A stretch of 64,000 bases of DNA, taken from the NCBI GenBank assembly GCA_004173355.1, contig SEAD01000004.1, positions 1 through 64,000 on the forward strand. Reading direction: 5' to 3'. The notes beneath the pieces are model-generated. The model was not told the origin of the DNA, ran no database searches, and was given only the letters and a program-made list of their open reading frames with translations. This document shows positions 41,703 through 49,040 of the stretch, piece after piece; within the stretch, counting starts at the first letter, position 1; every line of letters starts with the position of its first letter. Position numbers and translations under genes: made by a program. Source of the stretch: Chitinophagaceae bacterium (GTDB lineage: Bacteria; Bacteroidota; Bacteroidia; Chitinophagales; Chitinophagaceae).

Positions 41703-42176
41703 TCAGGGTTTGAGTTTCTCCACCCGGATGCCTGCATCCAGCACATTCTTCAGCGGGTTTTCGCGCATGATCTGTTCAAGGGTGAAATGATAGGTGCCGG
41801 ATTTGAAGTTCTGTTCGGCAAGCAGTGTACGGTGTTCATATACATCATCCATGCCCTTGCCAAGCCAGCCTTTCTCATTGTTGCCCAGTTCGAGATCGCG
41901 CTGTACTTTCTGTGCGGTGTCCTGTCCCGGGCCTTTGATATAGAGATTGACGTAGATATTGTTGAAGTTATAACGGTCATTGTGCCGCAGTACGAGGAAT
42001 ACACGGTAGGTAGCCAGGCTGTCGCCGATCTGGAAATCAAAATCGGGTTTGAAGTTGCTCGCCCAGGCATGGCCCGGTATGCTCACCGACTTTTCGTAAA
42101 GGTCGACGGTGGTGCAGGAAAAAGCAATAGGCAGGGCCAGCAGCAGGAGGAGTCGGAACGGTGACCGTTTTTTCAC
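41703..42176 (-). CDS. gldH: Gliding motility lipoprotein GldH
   Basis: The 157-residue lipoprotein has a lipobox Cys at 21 (LPIAFSCTTVDLYEKS). The mature sequence shows family features: IPGHAWASNFKPDFDFQIGDS, VLRHNDRYNFNNIYVNL, GWLGKGMDDVYEHR and LEQIMRENPLKNVLDAGIRVEK. GldH is needed for gliding in Flavobacterium, though its biochemical role is not defined. It heads an operon with a two-component system, an arrangement that hints at, but does not prove, a signalling link to gliding or T9SS. Confidence 0.92.
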   Translation of the reverse strand: MKKRSPFRLLLLLALPIAFSCTTVDLYEKSVSIPGHAWASNFKPDFDFQIGDSLATYRVFLVLRHNDRYNFNNIYVNLYIKGPGQDTAQKVQRDLELGNNEKGWLGKGMDDVYEHRTLLAEQNFKSGTYHFTLEQIMRENPLKNVLDAGIRVEKLKP

Positions 42177-42212
42177 TGGAAACGTTTTTACAAAAATAAA
42201 AGAACTACCCGA

Positions 42213-43088
42213 TCAAAGTACATTCAGTACCTGCTCCTTGGCTTTTTCCAGTTCGTCCTTCATCATCACTACCGCTTTCTGGATAGTGGAGTCATATGCT
42301 TTTGATCCGGTGGTGTTGATCTCTCGGCCAACTTCCTGCAGGATAAATGAAAGCTTTTTCCCCTTTGCCTCATCCGCATCATTGAGCAGGCTGCGGAAAT
42401 AATCACAGTGGTTTTTCAGGCGCACCTGTTCTTCCGTGATGTCGATCTTTTCAATATAATAAACCAGTTCCTGCTCCAGCCGGTTGCCATCGTAATTTTC
42501 CTTTCCGACATTTTCCTCCAGCAGGCGGGTAATACCTTCCCGGATTTTCTGTTTACGTAATGGTTCAAGACGGATCACTTCCAGCTGCTGCTCTTCGATA
42601 TTGGCAATCCGGGTTTCGAGTTCCTGTTCCAGCACACTGCCTTCATTCAGGCGGTGCTTGTTGAGGTTGTCGATCGCCTTCAGTAATACCTGCTGCAGTT
42701 GCTGCCATTCCTGGTCGGTCAGGGTTTCGCTGCTGGGGGTGATCACCTCCGGCAGCTTGACCAGCGTACTCAGGATATGCGAGGTATCGAGACCGAGCTC
42801 TGCCGATAATTCCGCAAGGGGTTTGAAGTAAGTGCGGGCGAGGTCCGTATTGATGGTCACCGGTTTTGCACTGCCTGTTTCCTTCAGGCTGATCATGCAA
42901 TCCACGCTGCCCCGGATCAGTTTCTCTGAAAGGGTGCGGCGGATGTCAAACTCAAAGGGCTTGAGGATCGCCGGCATTTTCAACTGGAGCTCAAACTGTT
43001 TCCCGTTCAGTGATTTGATATCGATCAGGAAAGTTTTATCACCCACGTTCTGTTCCGATCTTCCAAAGCCTGTCATTGATTTCAACAT
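42213..43088 (-). CDS. YicC family endoribonuclease-like protein
   Basis: The 291-residue protein begins MLKSMTGFGRSEQNVGDKTFLIDIKSLNGKQFELQLKMP, the invariant YicC N-terminus, and ends with the DUF1732 region (GREINTTGSKAYDSTIQKAVVMMKDELEKAKEQVLNVL). YicC proteins in E. coli act on small RNAs as an endoribonuclease; the function here is presumed similar but unproven. It is separated from gldH by 36 bases and probably leads the same transcript, whose upstream region is the 592-bp gap. Confidence 0.93.
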   Translation of the reverse strand: MLKSMTGFGRSEQNVGDKTFLIDIKSLNGKQFELQLKMPAILKPFEFDIRRTLSEKLIRGSVDCMISLKETGSAKPVTINTDLARTYFKPLAELSAELGLDTSHILSTLVKLPEVITPSSETLTDQEWQQLQQVLLKAIDNLNKHRLNEGSVLEQELETRIANIEEQQLEVIRLEPLRKQKIREGITRLLEENVGKENYDGNRLEQELVYYIEKIDITEEQVRLKNHCDYFRSLLNDADEAKGKKLSFILQEVGREINTTGSKAYDSTIQKAVVMMKDELEKAKEQVLNVL

Positions 43089-43218
43089 GTAGAAAAGAAT
43101 TTTATTGCTATAAAGGTATCTGAATTATTGCGAAAGCACTGAACGCAGTCCGGGCTTGGTTACAAAGGCGGGAAACGCCATGATGGGTTGTGTCTTTGCC
43201 GGCTTCCTGAAACTAAAA

Positions 43219-43242
43219 ATCCCTCCGAGGAATCGAAGGGAT
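43219..43242 (-). terminator. Terminator-like hairpin upstream of yicC
   Basis: Stem ATCCCT/AGGGAT extended by CGA/TCG around one mismatch, with a GGAA tetraloop. On the minus strand it is followed by TTTTTAG. It lies in the upstream region of yicC, so it could end a leader or small RNA instead of a gene. Confidence 0.4.
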
Positions 43243-43658
43243 CATTATAATGGATGGGTTAGTAAGTACAGGGAAATAAATTTCCCTACACAATATTAAA
43301 TATAATTTCTGCTAACCAAAAAAAATTTATAAAGAATTTTATTCACATTTTATTCCGGCTGTGGATAAGGCGAAGGTGAATGGTTGTTTGAAAGGAGACT
43401 GCCCAATGTGTTTGTGCGGATAAACGTAAGCGTTGCAGATGTATGCCGGACGCTTGCGAGCGATGTTGACCGTTGGGTGAAAGACTATACCGGAAGTATA
43501 AAACAAACATGAAAGCGTTGCCCTGAAACTGTTGCCTGGCAAGTGTTACAAAGGTTTACTTATATAATGTAAATACGCTGCACAATAAAGCGGACGAGCA
43601 TAGAGCCTGCTCAATTTTATTCTTTCACAAACGAGGTCAGTGATGGCCTGATTGCAAG

Positions 43659-43666
43659 TACCTTTG
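43659..43666 (+). promoter_or_regulatory. Promoter -7 box TACCTTTG of lpxD
   Basis: Exact TAnnTTTG match, 14 bases before the lpxD ATG. Confidence 0.6.
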
Positions 43667-43680
43667 TCAAAATCCCTGCT

Positions 43681-44625
43681 ATGCGTTTTAATGAACCAGT
43701 TCCCCTGAGTGAGATAGCCCGCCTGATCGGCGCCCGCCTTATCGGCAATACCGGAGCTTCGGCTACGGGGATAAACGAGATCCACAAGGTGGAGCCTGGC
43801 GACCTGGTGTTTGTTGATCACCCAAAATACTACGACAAGTGTATCCACTCCGACGCGAGTTTTATCATCATCAATAAAGAGACAGCGTACCCGGAAGGCA
43901 AGGCCCTGCTGGTGACGGAAGATCCGTTTGAAGCCTACCAGGCTATCGTACGCACTTACCGTCCGTTTGTCCCGGCGGTTAAGGCCTTCGGCGACGGGTC
44001 CACCCTGGGGGAAGGCAGTGTGGTGATGCCGAATGCGTTTATCGGTAACCAGGTGAGCATCGGGAAGAACTGTGTGATTTATCCGAACGTTACCATCCTT
44101 GACCACTGTGTGATCGGGGATGATGTGGTGATCCAGTCGGGTACCGTGATCGGCAGTGATGCATTTTACTATAATAAAAAAACCAACCGCGACATCCATT
44201 ATAAACGTATGCTCAGCGGCGGACGTGTGGTGATCGGACAGGGAGTGGAGATCGGGGCCAACTGCACGATCGACCGTGGGGTGAGTGGTGATACTGTGAT
44301 CGGTGCGGGCACCAAGATGGATAACCTTGTACATATCGGGCATGATACGGTGGTCGGGCGCAACTGCCTGTTTGCTGCGCAGGTGGGTATAGCTGGTGCT
44401 ACAACCATCGAGGACGAGGTCATTCTCTGGGGACAGGTTGGCGTAAGCAAAACGCTGACCATTGGTAAGGGTGCCGTGATTTATGCGCAGAGCGGTGTAC
44501 CTGCAACGCTCGAAGGCGGCAAGACCTATTTTGGCTCACCCGTTGAGGAGGCGAAAGTAAAAATGAAAGAGTTCGTGTGGATCCGCCGGATACCCGAACT
44601 CTGGGAAAAGATGATGGGAAAATAA
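43681..44625 (+). CDS. lpxD: UDP-3-O-(3-hydroxyacyl)glucosamine N-acyltransferase (LpxD type)
   Basis: This 314-residue trimeric acyltransferase adds a hydroxyacyl chain from acyl carrier protein in lipid A synthesis. The N-terminal uridine-binding domain ([36 protein letters not shown]) is followed by a left-handed parallel beta-helix of hexapeptide repeats ([19 protein letters not shown] ... [18 protein letters not shown]). The likely catalytic His221 is in HIGHDTVVG. Bacteroidota often have a second LpxD-like gene; whether this is the main enzyme is unclear, since no other lpx gene is adjacent. Confidence 0.87.
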   Translation: MRFNEPVPLSEIARLIGARLIGNTGASATGINEIHKVEPGDLVFVDHPKYYDKCIHSDASFIIINKETAYPEGKALLVTEDPFEAYQAIVRTYRPFVPAVKAFGDGSTLGEGSVVMPNAFIGNQVSIGKNCVIYPNVTILDHCVIGDDVVIQSGTVIGSDAFYYNKKTNRDIHYKRMLSGGRVVIGQGVEIGANCTIDRGVSGDTVIGAGTKMDNLVHIGHDTVVGRNCLFAAQVGIAGATTIEDEVILWGQVGVSKTLTIGKGAVIYAQSGVPATLEGGKTYFGSPVEEAKVKMKEFVWIRRIPELWEKMMGK

Positions 44626-44631
44626 AAGGAC

Positions 44632-45699
44632 TTACGGTTCGTAATCGTATGGCAGCTGGTCGGCCAGGTTTTTCCAGCTCCAGTATCCCTGGTTCACCCA
44701 GTCGCGCTGGTCGTAGAAATAACCATTCTGCATGATGGCGATTGCTTCCCGCATATCCACATAGGAAATCTGGACCAGCACATTTTTGGGAAGTTTGAAT
44801 TGTTTGAGGTATTCCGGTGCGGGAATCCGGTTGTACTGGATGCTCGCTTTCCGGGGAAACCACAACTCCACCTGGTTGGTACTGTCAAGTCCCCCGTAGT
44901 AAGCGCTGTCATAAACATTCGCCACCGGGATAAATTTTTTATTATCCTGTTCGTCGAGCAGGCTCACCACCCATCCATCTTCAGTGAGTGTACTGTCGTA
45001 GAGACTCCGCATAAACTGCAGTTTGGAACCCTGGTAGGCATTGGACCGGTTGGCGGCCCATACTTTCTTCAGGCTGTCGCTCCCCTCCAGTTGTGTATAG
45101 AGGCAATAGCCGCGGTAGGAATTGATATCGTTGTTGTAGTTGTAAATAAACGAATCCAGTTCGTAACGCATCACGTACCCGAGTGCCTGGTTTTCGATCT
45201 GTAATGGTTCGGTGGCAAGTACGCGCAGTTTATTACTTTTCTTCAGCAGGTAAAACTTCAGCGCATCCGGGTTGAGCAGTTTGCTTTGTGTGGCATTCGG
45301 CGTTGTGCCGATAAAATGGTCGACAAAGAAGCCACCATATTTCACCCAGCCGTCTTTGACTTCACTGCTGGTTTTTATTACTACTTCGCCCAGGCTTTTT
45401 TCTTCCTTGGACATTTCAATATCTGCCAGGCGTCCTTCCGATGCGTTGATCCGCAGCAATCTTGCCTGGTAACCGGTGAAAGTGACCACGAGGTCATACC
45501 CTCCGGGTTTGAGCTCCAGCGAAAATTCACCTTGTTTATTGGAAGCTGAACCAAGTGTGGTATTCTGGCAATAGACGGAAGCACCGCCAAGTGGTTCACG
45601 TGTTGCGGAATCGATAATCCGACCCGAGATGATCTGGGCGGAGAGACCGGCGCTGCAGCTGAGCAGCAGCAGGCAAAACAGGAAACGTGTCACAGCCAT
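44632..45699 (-). CDS. Exported protein with carboxypeptidase-like regulatory domain
   Basis: From MAVTRFLFCLLLLSC (complement of 45699) the protein has 355 residues with a signal peptide ending AGLSAQ. Residues 22-100 are a CarboxypepD_reg-like Ig-type domain (IISGRIIDSATREPLGGASVYCQNTTLGSASNKQGEFSLEL). The remainder (about 110-355) is a beta-rich domain with many Tyr, Asn and Asp that I do not recognise; it recalls the DUF5686-like proteins that carry the same N-terminal domain but is shorter. It is likely periplasmic or outer-membrane associated; the function is unknown. Confidence 0.8.
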   Translation of the reverse strand: MAVTRFLFCLLLLSCSAGLSAQIISGRIIDSATREPLGGASVYCQNTTLGSASNKQGEFSLELKPGGYDLVVTFTGYQARLLRINASEGRLADIEMSKEEKSLGEVVIKTSSEVKDGWVKYGGFFVDHFIGTTPNATQSKLLNPDALKFYLLKKSNKLRVLATEPLQIENQALGYVMRYELDSFIYNYNNDINSYRGYCLYTQLEGSDSLKKVWAANRSNAYQGSKLQFMRSLYDSTLTEDGWVVSLLDEQDNKKFIPVANVYDSAYYGGLDSTNQVELWFPRKASIQYNRIPAPEYLKQFKLPKNVLVQISYVDMREAIAIMQNGYFYDQRDWVNQGYWSWKNLADQLPYDYEP

Positions 45700-45801
45700 A
45701 TTGAATTTTGGGGTAAGGTACAATTTACATGCCGTTGGTTCAAGTGCCATCCGGGGTAATGCTAACCCGTTTAAACACCGGCTGTTGGATCCGGCAGTTG
45801 T

Positions 45802-46803
45802 TTATTTTCCGGAATTCGCCGCTTCAAGGTAACGGCTGCCGGCTTTACGGATGGTTTCGTCAAGGGAAGTGAAACTGAATCCCGGAAGTGCTGCCAGCAG
45901 TTTGCTGCTGTTGAACATGGTTTTGCTGAAGGCAACCCTTGCGCTTTCACGCGTCAGTACCGGACGGCTTCCTGTCAGCATTGATTTTATTTTTTCCAGT
46001 CGCCATGCAACGCCCGCGAGGAACCGCGTGGTTTCCCTGGAAGGGCGTTTTTTGTGGAGATGGTCCGCCATGGTCTCAAACAGCCGCTGGAATGTCCAGT
46101 TGTCGCCATTGATAATAAAGCGTTCTTCCGTGATAGCGGACTCCATCAGGAGTACAGTGGCACGGGCCACATCCTCCACGTCTACAAAACCATTCAGGCC
46201 TGGACTGTACCAGGGGAATTCATTGTATACATTCCGGAAAAGGGCAGAGCTTCCCGATTGCCAGTCGCCGAAACCAAGGATAGTGGAAGGGTTGAGGATC
46301 ACGGCATCCAGGCCTTCGCCCATTGCGCGCCAGACTTCCATCTCTGCCTTGTGTTTGCTGATGGCATATTGAGTGCTGGTGGATGATTCCTGCCACTTGC
46401 GGCTTTCATCCACCGAACCGCCCGCGGCATCACGACCTACGGCAGCTACCGAACTGATGTATACGAAACGGCTGGTCCCTGCTTCCAGTGCCATGTTCAC
46501 CACATTTGCGGTGCCATCCACATTGACCTGCATCATTTTTTGTTTATCGGAGGCGGAGAAAGACACAATGGCGGCAGCATGGATGACGGTATGTATGCCA
46601 TGCATCGCATCTTCCAGTGACATCACATCGAGGATATCCCCCTCTACCCATTCCACCTTTGCGAGGATGGCGGGATCGATATGTGCAGGCAGTTTGTTGC
46701 CCCGCCGGATGGCGCGTACCGGGTAGTTTTTACTGACCAGTTCGGCGATGATGTAGGACCCAAGGAAACCGGTGCCCCCGGTGATCAGGATTTTGTTTGA
46801 CAA
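45802..46803 (-). CDS. NAD-dependent epimerase/dehydratase (extended SDR)
   Basis: The 333-residue oxidoreductase has the cofactor motif ILITGGTGFLGSYI, then EGDILDV, HAAAIVSFSA, SSVAAVG, and the YxxxK motif in YAISKHKAEMEVW. The pattern is closest to dihydroflavonol-4-reductase-like or 3-beta-HSD-like enzymes that act on small-molecule ketones, with NPSTILG after the active site. Its substrate is not evident. It lies 33 bases downstream of the 3-hydroxyacyl-CoA dehydrogenase gene, in the same direction. Confidence 0.88.
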   Translation of the reverse strand: MSNKILITGGTGFLGSYIIAELVSKNYPVRAIRRGNKLPAHIDPAILAKVEWVEGDILDVMSLEDAMHGIHTVIHAAAIVSFSASDKQKMMQVNVDGTANVVNMALEAGTSRFVYISSVAAVGRDAAGGSVDESRKWQESSTSTQYAISKHKAEMEVWRAMGEGLDAVILNPSTILGFGDWQSGSSALFRNVYNEFPWYSPGLNGFVDVEDVARATVLLMESAITEERFIINGDNWTFQRLFETMADHLHKKRPSRETTRFLAGVAWRLEKIKSMLTGSRPVLTRESARVAFSKTMFNSSKLLAALPGFSFTSLDETIRKAGSRYLEAANSGK

Positions 46804-46836
46804 GGAATTTTTTTTGCTGGGTGCAAAGATACTTGC

Positions 46837-47700
46837 TTATGGTTTTCCCGGAGGGGCATCATAATTATAAAAACCCTGTCCGGATTTGCGGCCGAGCTGG
46901 CCGGTTTCGACTTTCTGCTGCTGCAGCGGCGAGGGTTTCAGTCGCTCCGGGCGGCCCAGTTGTTCGTACACGGAAGCACTCACTGCGTAATTGATATCGT
47001 GGCCGATCAGGTCCATCAGCCGGAAGGGTCCCATCCTGAATCCGCTGGCTTCCATGATGCGGTCAATCTGTGCCGGGTCTGCGCCTTCTTCTACCATTCG
47101 GAGTGCCTCGATATAATATGGCCGTGCAACGCGGTTGACGATAAAGCCTGGTGAGTCCTGGCAGAACACCGGTGTTTTCCCGATAGCCCGGGCGAGTGCT
47201 GCGGTGGCATCAACGGTTGCCTGGTTGGTTTGTTTACCAACCACGATTTCCACCAGTGGCATCCGGTCTGCCGGGTTAAAAAAATGCAGGCCGATTACGC
47301 GGCCCGGATGGTTTACCGCTGCCGCGATTTCAGTGATGGGCAGGGAGGAGGTATTGCTTGCGAAAATGCATTCGCTGTGGTTGAGTTCGGCCAGCTGGTT
47401 AAACAGGTTGGCCTTGGCTGCTGTATTTTCAACAATGGCTTCGATAAAAATATCAGCGAGACAGGTCTGCAGGTCACTGGTGTAATGAAGGTGTTCCAGG
47501 GTACTGCGCGATTGTTCCGCGGTCATTTTTTTGCGCGCCACTGCTTCCTGCAGTTGTTTTTTGATTTCGCTGTCGGCCTTGTCCAGCGCGGCCGGACTGA
47601 GGTCAAAGAGCAGTGTGAAGTACCCCGCCCTTGCAGCAGACAAAGCGATACCCCGACCCATGGTGCCTGCCCCGCAGACACAGATACTGTTGATGTCCAT
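46837..47700 (-). CDS. 3-hydroxyacyl-CoA dehydrogenase, monofunctional
   Basis: The 287-residue enzyme oxidises 3-hydroxyacyl-CoA with NAD in beta-oxidation, butanoate or phenylacetate routes. The Rossmann motif VCGAGTMGRGIALSAARAGY opens the protein. IFASNTSSLPITEIAAAV, GLHFFNPADRMPLVEIV (catalytic His) and FCQDSPGFIVNRV follow, with the C-terminal dimer domain (GFRMGPFRLMDLIGHDINYAV). The monofunctional form without an enoyl-CoA hydratase suggests a pathway spread over several loci. It is divergent from a small membrane protein gene. Confidence 0.93.
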   Translation of the reverse strand: MDINSICVCGAGTMGRGIALSAARAGYFTLLFDLSPAALDKADSEIKKQLQEAVARKKMTAEQSRSTLEHLHYTSDLQTCLADIFIEAIVENTAAKANLFNQLAELNHSECIFASNTSSLPITEIAAAVNHPGRVIGLHFFNPADRMPLVEIVVGKQTNQATVDATAALARAIGKTPVFCQDSPGFIVNRVARPYYIEALRMVEEGADPAQIDRIMEASGFRMGPFRLMDLIGHDINYAVSASVYEQLGRPERLKPSPLQQQKVETGQLGRKSGQGFYNYDAPPGKP

Positions 47701-47792
47701 ACCCGTGATTGAACAGCGAAGTTAGTGTTCACTCCGTACCGGTGGGTAGGGCAGCATTTATGTTTTTGATTAACTTGGCCGAAACAAACTGT

Positions 47793-48350
47793 ATGAGCGA
47801 TCCGCAGCCTCCCGTATTTTCAACCAAAATCCCCTCGACTGTTGTACTGGCGATCGGATTACTGCTGTTCCTGATGCCTTTCCTTGAAATCCGCTGCAAT
47901 GGGATGGCATTCGCCAAATTCAGCGGTGTGCAGCTTGCAACAGGATTTAAAATTGAAGCGCCGGGGACCAATGAAACATTAACCGGAAGGTTGCAGGAAG
48001 TTTCCGGGGACAAGGGAAAAAGCCACGGGGCAAATCCTTACGCTATAGCAGCGATCCTGCTTACTGCGGCAGCACTCGCACTTGCCTTTACCAGGAGCAG
48101 GGGTACGGTGACAGCGGGCATGGTGACGGCTATACTTGCCGCCGCCGCACTGATTGCCCTGATGGTTGATATCCGGTCACAGGCGGGAATGGAGGCCGGT
48201 AGCCAGGATGGGGTGCTGATCTCCGTTGACCTCACACACTGGTTTTACCTTTCGGTGATTGCCGCGATTGTGGGAGCAGTGTTCTGCTGGCGGCGATTGC
48301 GATACCTTACTAAAACGAATAACGGGTTGCGGGGTGAAGTGAACGTTTAA
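47793..48350 (+). CDS. Hypothetical integral membrane protein
   Basis: From MSDPQPPV (ATG 47793) the protein has 185 residues and four hydrophobic segments (about 16-33, 84-100, 111-131 and 152-172). A longer loop lies between the first two (residues 40-80, with FAKFSGVQLATGFKIEAPG). I recognise no family or motif. A -7-like TAACTTGG lies at 47771-47778, where the third T is G. It is flanked by a divergent acyl-CoA dehydrogenase-type gene and the convergent DUF2461 gene, with no functional hint. Confidence 0.65.
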   Translation: MSDPQPPVFSTKIPSTVVLAIGLLLFLMPFLEIRCNGMAFAKFSGVQLATGFKIEAPGTNETLTGRLQEVSGDKGKSHGANPYAIAAILLTAAALALAFTRSRGTVTAGMVTAILAAAALIALMVDIRSQAGMEAGSQDGVLISVDLTHWFYLSVIAAIVGAVFCWRRLRYLTKTNNGLRGEVNV

Positions 48351-48366
48351 TTTCAGGCTCGTTTCT

Positions 48367-49035
48367 TTATATCTCCATTGCCTGGTTGAGGAAATCAACC
48401 AGTGGTTTCAGTGCTTCAAAAGCATTCACCGTTGTTTTGAGTAATGATTTATCGGTGAGCTGTGCGTCGGTCAGTGAAAGGGTGCCGAGAAAACTTTTCA
48501 GTTTGATGTATTCTGCCCCGGGGTTGTCCGGTTCGTATCCTTTCGGTACCCGGCTGAGTTTGTACTCGTCGCCCGATGCCAGTTCCCCGTACACTTTCCT
48601 GAAACTTTTTGACGTCACGATTGAGTTGAATTCTTTCAGGTTATAATCGATTTCCTGCCGGATCTTTTTCAGGTCTGCCGGCTCCGGCATCCACACACCA
48701 CCGCCTGTGAAGGATTGTCCCGGCTGCAGGTGGAAGTAGTATCCGGCGGCTGGCGATTTTTTTCCTCCCTGGTTGATACTTGCACCGAGATTGGTTTTGT
48801 AGGGCGACTTGTCCTTGGCAAAACGGATATCGCGGTTGATGCGGAACATGCAGTCTTTTGCAACCAGGTTGGCGATTTTTGGTTCTTTTTTACCAAAAGC
48901 GTCGATAGCCTGCTGTATAAATCCGGCGTAGTCTGCCTTTGCGGTTTCGAATGCACCCCGGTTGGCATCCATCCAGGGTTTATTGTTATTTTTTGCGAGG
49001 GCGCGGAGGAACTTGATTGTATTGGGCTGGAACAT
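48367..49035 (-). CDS. DUF2461 domain-containing protein
   Basis: The 222-residue protein matches DUF2461/TIGR02453 along its length: FLRALAKNNNKPWMDANRGAFETAKADY, FRINRDIRFAKDKSPYKTN, GYYFHLQPGQSFTGGGVWMPEPADLKKIRQEID and RVPKGYEPDNPGAEYIKLKSF. The family is widespread and uncharacterised, with no catalytic residues established. The gene is 5 bases downstream of ligA and so probably cotranscribed with it; no further link is visible. Confidence 0.93.
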   Translation of the reverse strand: MFQPNTIKFLRALAKNNNKPWMDANRGAFETAKADYAGFIQQAIDAFGKKEPKIANLVAKDCMFRINRDIRFAKDKSPYKTNLGASINQGGKKSPAAGYYFHLQPGQSFTGGGVWMPEPADLKKIRQEIDYNLKEFNSIVTSKSFRKVYGELASGDEYKLSRVPKGYEPDNPGAEYIKLKSFLGTLSLTDAQLTDKSLLKTTVNAFEALKPLVDFLNQAMEI

Positions 49036-49040
49036 AACTA

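Larger units (their letters stand above)
43089..43680. other. 592-bp AT-rich intergenic region with two DnaA boxes, possible replication origin or regulatory region
   Basis: It lies between divergent yicC and lpxD. It has an AT-rich stretch (about 43255-43350), TTATTCACA at 43339-43347 and TTATCCACA on the minus strand at 43360-43368, both exact TTATnCACA. There is a 7-bp inverted repeat GGGAAATAAATTTCCC (43271-43286), and a near-box TGCGGATAA lies further right (about 43419). No coding frame looks real; a 67-codon minus frame at 43339-43542 has no family features. dnaA is not in the window. Confidence 0.45.

Noticed and set aside
43546-44343. A 265-codon minus-strand frame opposite lpxD
   Set aside because: It arises from the hexapeptide-repeat codons of lpxD and runs into its promoter; no protein features are seen.
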